A DNA stretch of 64,000 nucleotides. Origin: Volvox africanus (lineage: Eukaryota > Chlorophyta > Chlorophyceae > Chlamydomonadales > Volvocaceae). Shown piece after piece: positions 11,801 to 22,828 of this stretch. The DNA lies in NCBI GenBank assembly GCA_030268105.1, contig BSDZ01000079.1:3291501-3355500 (forward strand), in the 5' to 3' direction. Under the pieces are notes generated by a model, which was not told the DNA's origin, did no database searches, and was given only the letters and a program-made list of their open reading frames with translations. The first letter of the stretch is position 1. Each line of letters opens with the position of its first letter. Both the position numbers and the translations under genes were made by a program.

Positions 11801-14800
11801 GACAAGTCTCCTTGGACCCACCAGCTTCTGGCGCTCCTTCTCGTCCGGCTCCGCCATCACCAAGGAGACCCGCTCAACCAGCCGGTCAAGCACGCCCCGG
11901 ATCTTCACATGAGAGGAGTTTGAGGGAAGAAAGATCAGGTGCGTTGAAACAAACATTGCACAACAGAAGGATAGGACAGAAGAAAATACTCGTTAGTGGA
12001 TGGTGCAGTCAATAAATGTGCGCCCGTTCATATCGCACCTCCAGGTCCTCGCGCGTCATCTTGCCAGCCTTGTCCCCTTTGCCACTGACTCCTTGGGCAC
12101 TGGCCTTGCCCTCTGGCTTTGACTTTGCGGACGCCTTCTTCCCTGTGCCGACAGCTGCACCAGCACCGCCCGACGTCGCCGCCGCAGCAGCTGTAGCCAA
12201 GTCCTCCAGCCCATCCCAGGCTGCAGGCTCCGAGGGTATGTCGGCTTTGGGAGAGCGCGGTGGCCGATCCACGAATGCCTCAATGGAAAGTTGCTGCTGC
12301 CGTTTACGCTGTTTCGACGCAGCAGCAGCAGCCCGCCGGTTGGGCGCGGCTGAGAGCACAACAGCACGTTTGGTCGCAATGGCAGTGGCCTCCAGCTCCC
12401 ACGAGTTGCGCTGCTGCACGAAAATGTAATCCTCGCACGAGTCCACTCCGGGGAGAGCCTCCAGCAGTTGAAGCACACGCACATCTGATAGACCAAAACA
12501 GTCCATGCCCCATACCATCCCAACGGTCGGCATCGCCGCCAGAGCGCGCTGCATTTCAGTCGGCTGTGCCCCGGCGCCGTTAGGCTTGGCACGCTTGCAC
12601 AGCGTGGCTGCCATGACCTGCAAATCTGAGATGGCAGACCAGGCCACGTCGGCCGCTGTGGCAATGTGTACCAACAGCGGCTCCGCCGGGCTGCCCGCTG
12701 CGCCATCAGCCTCGCCGGCAATATCAGGATTGGGCTCCAATAGCACTGCAAAGGAGGGCCCCTCACCGGTGGTGCCACTCTTTCCGGTGCGGATCTCGTT
12801 GACGAAACGATACGGTGGTGGCGGCGCCTTCGCTACCGGAGCGGCATCGGTTTGTCCAACCGCAACCCCCTCAATTCCAGATTCGCCCTCCTTGCTGGTC
12901 GCAACCTCGTTCTTCTTAGGCTTCTTCTTCGGGGCTACTTCTGCGGCCGGTGGACCGTGCGTCGGCATCCATGCAGCTTTGTAGCCCAGCGGCCAGATGT
13001 GCGTCGCGTCATAGAAGCCCGGTGCCTTGTGGAATGTCCCCAGATCCAAAACGGTCACGCCTGATGTGGAGAAAGCACGGAAGAATCAGGATAAGACAAC
13101 GCACGAGAAGGCATGCAGATGAACAAGTTAATGTGCGAAGGAAGTGTTCCTGCGAATGCCGAAAATTAGCAGGGTGTACTGATCAAATACGAGTGCGCTC
13201 ACCCTTGTCTGTGGTAAAGGGCGGCTTCAGCCCCAGCTCCGCCGCCCGTTCCTTGGCGGCCTTGAGCGCCTCCTGGCGCGGCAACTCTAGTGGCAGCGTC
13301 CACTTGCTGCCACCTGTCGCTGAGCCACTACGGACTCCCGGCGATGCAGGGGTCGCCGCCGGCTCTGCTCCTGCCGCAGGCTTTCCGTGTTCCTCAACCG
13401 TCTCGGCGACCTTCTTCGAGGGCTGTGATCAGCAAGAGGGCGTGTGTAACGTACATGCGGGCATTTCCCACTGTTACCCTTGGGAAAAAACGTACTGCGT
13501 CATGCAGCCCTCGCACAAGCAAACTGGCACAAATATTCGTTGACTTAATCGTGGAGCACGGTTTGGGGTAATAAGGCATGTATTCGCGTACTTTCTAAGC
13601 CATGCCATCCGCCTCTCGAGGTCGATTTCAGGGGAAAATACCCGTCCATGGCCGCTGTTCTGCGCCACGCTCAAATTATGCTGAACTGTCCATGACCCAT
13701 TAATAGCTGCACTAGGCGCACCTTGCCAGCGGATCCCTTCTTAGACGCGCTACCTGTGCCGCCGGCACCTGCACTGCCGCTGGGGTTGACCCCCAGGATA
13801 CGGAGGACCTCCGCCCGGGACCTGTGTGGAAGAGCCCGCAGCACGGAGGAGATGATTGAGAGGATTGCCGTGATGAAACCCCAGGGACCGTCCGGCGTCC
13901 TGACACGTGAAGCTCATGAACTTAATGGAGCTATCATCTTACCTAATCATGCGTCCCTCTGGGCTCCTGTAACACAAGTCGTACTGTCCTGCAGAATTGC
14001 CGCCCATGCGCATCCGGTACACTCCCATCCAGCCCGGGGGCAGTGTTCCGCCTGCAGTGGTTACATAAAGTTTGCGTGCCATGCAAGATTTCCGCATCAC
14101 CATCCAATGCGCTACCGTCACAACCATACCGAAAATTCACAGGTTCGGCCTCGAATGGACGCAACACCGCATCCCTTTCCTACGGACATTCACGTGAGCG
14201 CCGTAGTCTCCTAAACCCCAAGGTTGGACAAAACGTAAGGCTACGGCACAGCGTGAAAGACGAAGCATACACGCCCCATCATTCTTAGGGTTGTCCAAGC
14301 AGGGGTAACTGTAGCCCCAGAAAGTCCACCACCACCACCACACTGGGCGGGAAAATTTGGACTCGGATGTTGAGACCTAGGACAACAGGCCAACCTGTTA
14401 GGGTGCGTCAGGAGCGACTCCCAGCCTAGGAGTTAGCTGGTAAGCAGCACCCAGACAACCTGTCCGGGTTCACGTACTCACCTAAGCTGGCCACGTACGC
14501 CCTCAGCTTCTCCGCCGCCGCCGGATCCTCACGTGTAGGTCTTTCGGTTGATGCCTTTCGGACACTGTTGCCACCAGCCGTAGCTGCCGTATCCGCAGCA
14601 GCACCGCCATTAATTGCTGATGCTGGTGTCTGGGCGGAGGCGGTGGTGGCTCCGCCTTTAATGCCATCGCCGGACGCATCAGCCATTGCCTCGTCATCGC
14701 TGCTGGAGGCCTCTTCTCCTTTCCGCTCGTCGTCTCCTTTTGATGGCTGCTGCTTACTAGCTGCAGTCTCATCTGACAGTGAACAGGGATTTTCCACGGC

Positions 14801-14845
14801 GGCAGCATCTGCAGCATCCTCCATCTTGAAGTCCTCGGAGACCAT
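2825..14845 (-). CDS. MBD9-like chromatin protein (MBD-FYRN-FYRC-DDT-bromodomain-PHD-WHIM/WSD)
   Basis: Twenty-two exons: 14845-14482, 14051-13943, 13899-13722, 13422-13203, 13060-12039, 11902-11822, 11729-11532, 11315-11020, 10713-10521, 10201-10028, 9886-9710, 9445-9158, 8965-8634, 8379-8283, 8046-7987, 7812-7392, 7085-6835, 6531-6270, 6028-5887, 5747-4739, 4610-4298 and 4083-2825. They sum to 7446 bases, 2481 residues, with no frame break. Domain order: MBD ~122-160, FYRN/FYRC ~291-470, DDT ~805-860, bromodomain ~1005-1100, PHD ~1209-1255, WHIM ~1404-1486, WSD-like block ~1590-1700, acidic/basic tail ~2062-2481. This is the order of plant MBD9, which works with SWR1 and ISWI remodelers. 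A chromatin reader linking DNA, acetyl-lysine and methyl-lysine to remodelling is the likely role (inference). The ATG at 14845 is the first in the exon; a 5' exon, and the first PHD that Arabidopsis MBD9 carries, may be missing. One intron (8633-8380) uses a GC donor. Another exon near 11490-11395 is possible. Confidence 0.88.
3410..3550 (-). repeat. Internal protein repeat in the C-terminal tail of the MBD9-like protein
   Basis: The coding sequence contains two copies of RRSSRLNKVES followed by acidic Asp/Ser runs, about 31 residues apart. The DNA copies differ at several silent sites, so the duplication is not recent. Confidence 0.75.
7987..8379 (-). other. Two exons completing a C4HC3 PHD finger of the MBD9-like gene
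   Basis: The first Cys pair spans the GC-AG intron: DGC in exon 8965-8634, then VCWLDEDMNRILLCDGCDGE and YHCYCVEPPLLE in 8379-8283, then PEGSWFCPSC in 8046-7987. All eight zinc ligands (C4HC3) are present, with a typical PHD spacing. The result is only correct if the GC donor at 8633 is used. Confidence 0.88.
9158..9445 (-). other. Exon for bromodomain of the MBD9-like gene
   Basis: Reads FYAPEFSEVLRAPRGLDLHM, then VAARLDAGLYQS and IST DVRTALALW. The PMDL-like turn (RGLDL) and the DV.xAxxxxW helix are recognisable. The conserved acetyl-lysine-contact Asn after the helix is not obvious, so binding capacity is uncertain. Confidence 0.75.
9602..9651. repeat. Degenerate telomere-like AAACCCT repeats inside an MBD9-like intron
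   Basis: Five AACCC units in 50 bases, with variable T/A spacers, lie in intron 9709-9446. The units resemble the CCCTAAA/CCCTAAAA telomere strand of plants and green algae but are not a perfect array. A TA/CA-rich simple repeat follows. Confidence 0.6.
9653..9710. repeat. TA/CA simple repeat with 22-bp palindrome in the same intron
   Basis: Bases 9653-9674 form a perfect palindrome centred on GTATAC, followed by (CA)n, (TA)n and GATA units up to the exon edge at 9710. A similar TATATA/TGTA block is at 10449-10495 in another intron of the gene. Confidence 0.8.
10521..11315 (-). other. Two exons for the DDT domain of the MBD9-like gene
   Basis: Exon 11315-11020 ends LLSVYQFLWDHR and exon 10713-10521 continues KLLGIDGRVPSLADLLTVV. 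Joined through a phase-2 intron, they give a classic DDT helical domain, the DNA-binding/remodeler-contact module of BAZ/WSTF, BPTF and plant remodeler partners. The following exon 10201-10028 has TWPELARRYL, also typical downstream of DDT in this family. Confidence 0.85.
12039..13060 (-). other. Exon for FYRN and FYRC domains of the MBD9-like gene
   Basis: A single long exon. FYRN is seen as LGTFHKAPGFYDATHIWPLG (the FYxxxxIWPxGY core). FYRC begins at YRFVNEIRTGKSGT and GPSFAVLLEPNP, and continues to FGLSDVRVLQLLEALPG. Between the two is a charged insert of about 55 residues. FYRN and FYRC fold together as one FYR module in MLL/trithorax and MBD9 proteins. Confidence 0.85.
13943..14051 (-). 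other. Exon for methyl-CpG-binding (MBD) domain of the MBD9-like gene
   Basis: The acceptor CACTGCAG at 14052 and the donor ATTAG|GTAAGA after 13943 frame TLPPGWMGVYRMRMG followed by GQYDLCYRSPEGRMIR. This matches the MBD signature (LPPGW, then basic strands, then YxSPxGKxxR). The usual GK.D.YY is changed to GQYDLCY. Whether it binds methylated DNA cannot be told from sequence. Confidence 0.85.
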
Positions 14846-15894
14846 TAGGAGGCGACCCCTCTGCTGGCAGCCGTGCGCTGACAGCGATGCACAAGTGAAG
14901 TCAAGGGACGGGACTGGTACCCGCGCACAGCGGTCCCAGAATCAGTGTTTTGGTCCTATCATGGAAGGCAGCCTTCTGTGCCCTGGGTTGATCGGCACAT
15001 GCACATCAGATCGACAGCGGACATGGCGTGAAAAGGCTCGGTCAAGTTATAAGAACCGCAGAGGATGTAGGGAAGTATTATGCATGTAAGCTAAACCATG
15101 CGTAAACCGAGTACTATGCAAGACGTCAGACGCCACCACAAAATACCCCGCAAAAGGCTAGCGGGGAGGGACTATGCCCATGTTCGTGTGTTGGCAAAAG
15201 TGGCCCTTTCCTATTCTGGGGACGTTCGAAGCAGTGTTGCTTGTAGCATCTAGCTCCAGATGGAAATCTTATGAAGAGATCACTAGTGCATCATTCAACG
15301 TAGCATCAAGAACCGCAAGCTTGGCGTCCATGCAACAGGACACCAAATACAAATATGCTTTACAGGCAGAGGTAGAGCGACGAGCTCCGTCCACAGTGGC
15401 ATTACATTTATGATAACGTAAGAAACATGCTTAATCGGGCATTAGAACACAGCAGCCCAAAACATACAAATTTTGACATCCGCTCCAGAGCCTGAGCCTA
15501 CACCTCTTCACATGATTTTCGTAACTAAAGCTTCCCAGGGAACTCTAAAATGCGTCATCTTATCGCCTGGACTTACCCTTTCAAATTACCGAGCTGTTTC
15601 CCGCCACAGCAGCCTTCAACAAGCTGGCACTGAGGCATTCATAGCATTTATCAATCTTAATTTAAGCCTTCTATGATCTTTTCAACAAAGCGAAGGACCT
15701 GGACGAACGTCAGCCTTCCTGCCTTCAAGCATCTATTAGTGTGGCCCAATTATGAGTTCAGTGAAGTAAACAAATGTCACATCATCCTCCATCAATCCAT
15801 ATGTGTATAACAACAAAATTCCATAATATGGAAATTTTAGACAAAATTTGGACCTGCCGTACTACTTGTGTGCGGCAACGGAAATACATGAAAT
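14846..15894. other. Divergent intergenic region between the MBD9-like gene and the shikimate enzyme gene
   Basis: About 1 kb between divergent starts, so it should carry both promoters. An open minus-strand frame just upstream of 14845 (ending CQQRGRLL, then the ATG) could be an extra 5' exon of the MBD9-like gene. No other coding block or RNA gene was recognised. Confidence 0.4.
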
Positions 15895-18800
15895 TTGTAC
15901 TGTACTCGTTGCAGAAGCCACAACAGCGATCTCATGGCTCACTTAGGAATGCAACGCGCTGTGCATTCTGCTCGGCGCTGCCACCCGGCGCCAGAACTTT
16001 GCCTTATGCCTCTGCGACCCCAACTCCTGACCCGTTTCAATTGCTCCAATTTCACACAAAATAATTTTATTCGCTGCAAACAGCTTATAGGTACAAGTCC
16101 ATGCCCCGTAATGTATGGGTTTAGTGAGGCAACGCTGCGAATCCCGTCGATGACGGCCGAGCAGGCTCCAGTTGCATCGGATATTAGCACTCCCTCATAC
16201 ATATGTACGAGTGTCACGGCTACGACCGTTGATACCTTCTTAGCGGAGATCCAGGAGGCAGCTGCCAGCGGGGTCGACATCATCGAGTTACGTCTGGACT
16301 TTATTGCGGATTTTGATCCTGAGCGGCACTTGCAGCAGATCTTGTCATCATGTCCCCTGCCATACATTGTTACGTACCGCCCCGTTTGGGAGGGGTAAGC
16401 CTTGGGGACATTTGTGGGGTGTCCTCAATGCCTGGCGGTGCGGGTCTATCCGGCGTAGTAAAACACGCCCTTAGGATCAGGGAGGTAATCATCTGGCCTT
16501 CACGCAGCAGATTTGGGCACCTGACGGGGTTGGACACACGGACACGCTTGATGCCGTCTCAAGGAAGCAGACAGGACGCCTCTGAGGGGCCAGCGTACCT
16601 GAAGGCCAGCGTACCTGAAGTGCAACGTTAGGATCTCTCAATGGGGACTTGTTGACCGGATCACCGGCTAGGGCATACTGCCTGGTTATGGGGCTGGCGG
16701 AGAGGTCAGGAAGCAGAGCGAGCAACAGGAAAAGGGTTTTAATCCATTTCCCCACCCTGAATAAGTTTCACAAAAATTAGTCAGGGTGGTGCATTGGATC
16801 CCGAAGTGGTAAACGTCCAGATCATACTGAACTGTCACAGTCGCGATCACCTGGGTTAGCTTTTCCTGGCTCTGTACTCGATCATTCATCTCGGATCCGG
16901 TCTGGATCCGGTCATGGCGGATCTTAACAAAGCGAATGGATAGTCCCATCGCTTCACGGAATGGGCGGGATGTAGTCGCACTGGTGCAGCTGAACTTTCC
17001 GCCACAACTCCCGCGCTATACACTGTGGCTCCAAACAGTGGCAAGTACGATGGCCCGGAGCCGGAACGTCTCGCTGTACTCAAGATGGCGGCACTGCTGG
17101 GCGCGCCTTATGTGGATGTGGAGTTTAAGGCCTCGCCGTATTTCTTTGCTGGTGGGCTGGAGTGGGACTGGAATTTGCGGCATATCAGCATCTTAGCCAG
17201 GGGTTGGCCAATAGTGGGCTGGAGAAATCACACGTAGTGGAACCCGACCGCCTGGTCTAACGGTCCGATGGTTACAGCGGGGCGAGGGAAGGCAGCGCGT
17301 CTCCCACACCAGGAAGATCGCGACAACTCACTGAGCATGGGGCTTCCAGGCCTGATCAGCAGGGCTGTCCCTCCACGCGCGCTGCAATCCTCCAGGCTAG
17401 GACTGGCAAAGTTTTGCTGCCTTGCCGCATTTTGCAATACGACGGATAATGACGATACGACGGAAAGCGGCTGCGCTGGCAGGGTGGGAACAATGAGACT
17501 TGGACTAGGGTTAGCCACTCGCGTCCACATTTCCTCGATCCTTAGCTCCTCCCCACTGCCCGGGTCAGGCCAATTGTAAGCCTCGCTCGCTTGCTCGTCA
17601 GCGGCCTTGCTGGCAACTTCCATGCTACCCCTCTCCCGCCCACTTCCTTTCCCTATGTGTCCATTGCAACCACAACTACCTCCCCCTCTCCCCGCAGACC
17701 ATCATGAAGTTCCTCTCAGCACCAAGGTCATCCTCTCCTACCACGACTTCCAGCAAACCCCCGAGCCTGCCGTGCTGGAGCGCCTGGTTACTGCTATGCG
17801 GGACGCTGGGGCGGACATTGTGAAGCTGGCCGCTATGGCCAATGATATTACGGACGCGGCGAGAATGCTGGACCTGCTGCGGAAAAAGAGCAGTGAGTTG
17901 TCGCGCTGAAGAAGGGACGTGCGGCGGTGGGTGGCTTATTGCATATTGGCAGGATCGGCTCCTGTCCACTACAATGCACTTTGTGGTTAGCCTGGGTCCC
18001 GGGTTTTACACTGTCTGAATGAAATCGTGGGGAACGCTGGAGCCTGGTACGCATCCGGGCATTTCCGCGTATAAACAGCCCGATGCAGGCAGTATCCCCA
18101 GCCCTGTCCCCTTACAGTGGGGCGCCTGTTTCCATGGTATTCCAATATCCATGCTCCAGCCTGCCCAAGTTGACCCTTGTGGTCTTCATCGTCGTGACTA
18201 CCACCACCAATAACAACACAGGTCCCATGATTGCGCTATCCATGGGAGAGAAGGGCCAGATTGTACGGCTACTGGCAGCCAAGTACGGCGGCTACCTCAC
18301 CTTTGCCGCGATGTCCCCCGAGCGCGCCTCTGCACCTGGCCAGCCAGACATTGGCAAGCTGGCAGGTCTGTATAACTACCGCCGCCAGGGCGCCCGAACC
18401 AAGGTCTACGGTATCATCGGCAACCCCGTGTCGCATAGCAAGAGTCCGCTCATACACAACACCGCCTTCCAGAACATAGGTGCGTGGAGCACTTTGGCCG
18501 CTGTGGCCCTGGACTGACAGGCGGAGATCTTAACAGGCCAAGTGGGACAGCCGTGGCATATGGCGGTCTGATAAGCCCAGGGTAGGGCACTTATGAGGAA
18601 GAGAGCCCGAGAGCGCCTGGGATTGTTGTGAAGGTTAATGCTTGGGACAGTCTGCCAGTTTGTAATGGAGGACCTCTCGGACGCAGCCCGGGATTTCCCT
18701 CGCAGTAACCCCCCACACACACGTGCCTGTGAATCACGTTTGATTGTTACCTTACCTAGCAGCCTTTCGTTTGCCTATATATCCGCACGCATGTCTGCTT

Positions 18801-20708
18801 GCCCCTACCCCTGCTTGTTCAATAGCGTAGTGACGATACCAAGCTGCAAGTCTCCTTTGTAAGATGCCTGACTCAGTCTCCTAGGCCCAAATGCCCACTC
18901 AACTATACGCCGGTCCTTATGCGACTACAGACTTTGACGGCGTGTACGTCCCGCTCCTGGTGGACGACCTGGAGCGCTTCCTGACCGCCTTCAAGGACGA
19001 TCCGGACTTTGCAGGCTTTTCGGTCACCATTCCTCATAAGGTACGCGATGCGGGAAGGCCAAAAAAGCGAGGCTGCGGAAAGGAGCAAGTGCGGGTGGGG
19101 GGTTCTGGAGGGACCTGGCAAATACGGGAACACTGCACGGGACCTTCGCAAATTGTTTCAGTGAAAATGTCCTCACATGTCTCTTCTCGGATGTAGTCAT
19201 GGGTGCACCTTTGCATTTGACGTTACATGACAACAGGAAGCGGCGTTGCGGCTGGCATCTGCAGTAGACCCTGTGGCACGTCAAATTGGGGCGGTCAATA
19301 CCCTTTTACGGCAACCTGATGGATCTTACAAAGGCTACAACACGGACTGGCTCGCTGCCATCTCGGCAATCGAGCGCGGGGTAGCCGGTGGCGCTGCTGC
19401 AGCAGCATCGACAGCACCGTCGGCGGCTGACAGCGAGTCGCCGCTGAAGGGCAAGACGGTCGTTGTCATCGGCGCGGGAGGCGCCGGGCGTGCAATTGCC
19501 TTTGGCGCAGCTACAAAGTGGGTGAGGGAACAGCGGACAGGGAAGGGTGAAGGCATGGGCATTATAATAAGGCGCGGAGTTCACCTCACCGAAACCACGA
19601 GTGCGTCTGCTCGTGCACGGTGGGACTATGAACCACATCGCGCGCCTGCTCTTGCTAGGAATAGTATTTTGCTGTAGCGTATTTACTTGCGTTCGCATGC
19701 TTGTGGAGCACTTTGAAATGTAGGGGCCAGCATCATCACATCAGCATCAGGCAACCGCCTCCTGTGCGTTGCTTGTGGGTGTCTTACGGGAAAATGCACC
19801 CTCCGTTACCTCGACGGCCCTCCAGGGGCGCCCGAGTAGTTATTGCTAACCGTTCACGAGAGCGGGCCGACCAGCTGGCTGCGGCGCTAGGTAGCTCCGC
19901 GACCAGTTGCTCCTGGGAGGACCTGGTTTCGGGGCGGGTGACCGGGGATGTGCTGGCCAACAGCACCTCCCTCGGGATGACCCCCCACCAAGAGGAGAGC
20001 CCCGTGCCACCGCAGATCGCGGCACAGGTGAGGCAGGCAGGTGCAGAAAGCGAGTGGAGACGTGTAAGGAGAAGTCGATTGGTGACATGGGACTTATGAA
20101 GAATGGAGTGAAGGGGATAAAGAAGATCTCCCCGGGCGGAGGCCAAGGCTGGGTTGAGTTGGAGGCATGGGGCGAGAGGGCTGTGCGTTTGGGCGCCATA
20201 GGTGGGGATAGCTTACACAGATCCGCGATATTGCCATCATGCAAGGGGTCATAATCGTTTGCATGCTTTGAGAATTGTGCCAACCTTGCCCCTCGCACTT
20301 AATCTCTTTCCATCTTGCATCGCACCCAACTTTCCGGGGATTTCGACTGCCTGAACTGAATAAGTGCGCTGTGGTCCTCTCACGGCCATCCAGAAAATGT
20401 AGTTGACATTTAATCGACCCTGTGCTACCCCCCCGCCTATATTGTCCGTCGGGTGCCAGTTCAAGGTGGTGTTCGACGCCGTTTACAATCCGCTGTGGAC
20501 TCGGCTGCTGCTTGACGCGCGGGCTGGTGGCGCCACGCCGGTGGACGGCCTACAGATGTTCGTGGGTCAGGCGCTAGAGCAGTTCCGCCTGTTCACGGGT
20601 GGCGTAGAGCCCCCTGCCGAGCTTATGGAACGGACAGTCCTGGATAGCATGGGGACGACGACGGCGGCACCTCCAACGCTTGTGGCTCATACCGTTGGTG
20701 GGAAATAG
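15895..20708 (+). CDS. Bifunctional 3-dehydroquinate dehydratase / shikimate dehydrogenase, plastid-type
   Basis: Eight exons: 15895-16394, 17039-17151, 17698-17892, 18222-18479, 18931-19040, 19237-19517, 19826-20027 and 20460-20708 (1908 bases, 635 residues). The N-terminal half is a type I dehydroquinate dehydratase: ELRLDF (E131, R133), SYHDF (H220) and DIVKLA with the Schiff-base K247. The C-terminal half is shikimate dehydrogenase: NPVSHSKSP (~338-345), VTIPHK with catalytic K392, GAVNT, YNTD with D429, the NADP loop GAGGAGRA, NRS, NSTSLGM and DAVYNPLWT. The fusion performs steps 3 and 4 of the plastid shikimate pathway, as in plants. The first ~80 residues are Arg/Ser/Cys-rich and fit a chloroplast transit peptide. 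The start may be 15895 or the ATG at 15934. Intron 6 uses the first GT (GTGGGT at 19518), not the GTGAGG three bases later, because only that keeps frame. Confidence 0.95.
16588..16619. repeat. Exact 16-bp tandem duplication in intron 1 of the shikimate enzyme gene
   Basis: The unit GGCCAGCGTACCTGAA occurs twice back to back (16588-16603 and 16604-16619). It lies inside the first intron and has no coding effect. Confidence 0.9.
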
Positions 20709-22055
20709 GGGGTAATAAAAAACACGGTACATCGCGCGTTCTTCCTTATGAAGCAGCGGAATCTGGGGGCTAAATGCTACTTGATGAGGAGCGCACATAT
20801 TCGGTTATCCGGAAAGTGCGTACGGCTGATGTGGTGGAAGTGTGGTGGAAGTCGTAGCCATGAGGAAATGAGACGGTATGCGGCTTTGGAATAATGGCCA
20901 TGCAGTATTTTAGGCGTCGTCTACGAGTTCTGGCCTGACGCCTAGAAGTTCTGGCCGGGTTGGCTGGCTTGTATGCGTGGATATTGTGGGTACTTCGTTA
21001 CCCCCACCAAGTAGTCATGCGTCCTAAGAAGCCGCCGATGTGTATTCTTGTCAGTAGATGAACACGTGTCTTTTTGCTTTGGAAAACCCTTCGACATCCA
21101 TTTCAGTGGAACTCTTCACGTCCACTTCATACATTCATATCCGTACACCCGTGCTTACATAATTCCACCGATTATGATTTTTTTCCTCTCCAGAGGACGC
21201 TTTTGCTTGTTGCCAGCAGGGTCGTTTCGGGCTATCCAGTTTCACGAAGTATCAAGGAGTACAGAAACCTACGCATCAGTGCTTAGTGGTGCCGTTACCT
21301 GTTAGGTGAAGTCAGTTGAAAAGCGGCGAAGGCAGGTAGACCGTAGCCCCAGGTACCCCGTCCATGAATTCAGCTACCAAACAACTCGTCATATATTTAT
21401 TTTCGCGAATAAATGACTCGAGCGATTAGCTAGTGAATTGTATGCATTATGTGTCCTAGCGTTTTCGGGGGTAGATGGAATATCCAGCCACAGTTGAGCA
21501 CTATCATTATAGTTGTTCCGGAATTTCCTGCTAAATTTTATTGCAGAAACAACATCCCCTTTACGCAGACAGCGACCAGTACAACTAATTCGATGACACA
21601 AACTTTATTGGATTGCTTGGATTAACCATATCAGCATCGTTAGCTAGTTCACTCCGTCATTTCCGCAGAAGGGTCAGATGGACGTTTTATGTCATCCCAA
21701 TCGACAAACAAATACGACATTTTCACTAAAAATACCGACACCCGACATGTTTCAAGTACTCGGAAATGCTCCCTTCATTCGCATGTGTCAGGTAATGGAA
21801 AAAGGAAATCGCCCACAAGCAGGATTTCCGAAGGAAGGCCATATCGCCTCTTAGGTTATTTGAAATGACATGTAGGAATTTCCATTTTAAGAAACAGAGG
21901 TCTATGGCCTGTCACTTATTTCCCTCATACATCTCGGTGCCCTAAGACCTCTTATCTCAGCCCCGAAGCCCCATAAGCCCCATATGGCCCTTATCCCTAT
22001 CGAGTGTCCATTAAAATCGAAAAGGGATCTTCATGAACGTACACAGCGGTCCAAG
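20709..22055. other. Intergenic between the shikimate enzyme gene and CP12
   Basis: About 1.35 kb, AT-richer than the flanking exons, holding the 3' UTR of the left gene and the CP12 promoter/5' UTR. A partly repeated GTGTGGTGGAAGT motif is near 20830-20855. I see no supported gene. Confidence 0.4.
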
Positions 22056-22828
22056 ATGATGCTCGCGAAGCGTACCCTCCTCAGCCGGCCGCAGGTTCGC
22101 CCTGCGACCTTCCGCCCTCGCCGCGCTGTTATCGTGCGCGCAAGCGGACAGCCAGCTGTGGACCTTACCAAGAAGGTTGAGGACGCCGTTAAGGACGCTG
22201 AGGAGGCTTGCGCCAAGGGAACATCGCAGGTTAGCCACCAGGAGATATGAAAGGGACAAGGTTGTCACCTATACATCGGGTCATGGAACCTAGTCTGGCG
22301 CCGCGCACAATACTAATCCCTGACAAAAGTGTTATTCTAAGTGGATTTGATGGAAAGTTGCCCGCGCCTTTTGTAGTGTGCGGCTGCCTTATCCCTGCGT
22401 TGCACTTGCTGGCATAGTCTGTGGGATGCGCGGGGTGCACTCGTAATTGCGCTCTGTTATAACACGGTCATTCGCGTAATCTGTTATGATCATCAGGACT
22501 GCGCTGTAGCCTGGGACACTGTGGAGGAGCTGAGCGCTGCCGTCTCGCACAAGAAGGACGCTGCTAAGGCTGACATCACCACCAACGACCCGCTTGAGAA
22601 GTACTGCCAGGATGCTCCTGATGCTGACGAGTGCCGGTGGGTTTGCTGGGGTGCTTGCGGCTCTGTCTGCACGTGATCGTGGCTGCACTATCGTCAATAA
22701 TTGCTGTCTGCCGCTGTCGATCGATAGTCTGCACCTGTTGTAATGAGATGTCTTATTATGTCGTCCTGTAACGGTTGTCTGTTCCCTTTTGCCATCCGTT
22801 CCAATTCCCCAGCGTCTACGAGGATTAA
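22056..22828 (+). CDS. CP12: CP12, chloroplast regulator of GAPDH and phosphoribulokinase
   Basis: Three exons: 22056-22229, 22497-22636 and 22813-22828 (330 bases, 109 residues). CP12 is a small, partly disordered chloroplast protein that locks glyceraldehyde-3-phosphate dehydrogenase and phosphoribulokinase into an inactive complex in the dark. An Arg/Ser-rich transit peptide (1-~29) precedes the mature start near SGQPAVDL. Both redox pairs are present: Cys52/Cys60 (CAKGTSQDC) and Cys95/Cys104 (CQDAPDADEC). The PRK-contact helix AWDTVEEL is at 64-71. The C-terminal RVYED inserts into the GAPDH active site. The ATG at 22056 was preferred to the in-frame one at 21984 because MMLAKR matches the length of algal CP12 precursors. 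The last exon is only 16 bases and holds just the VYED tail plus stop. Confidence 0.97.
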
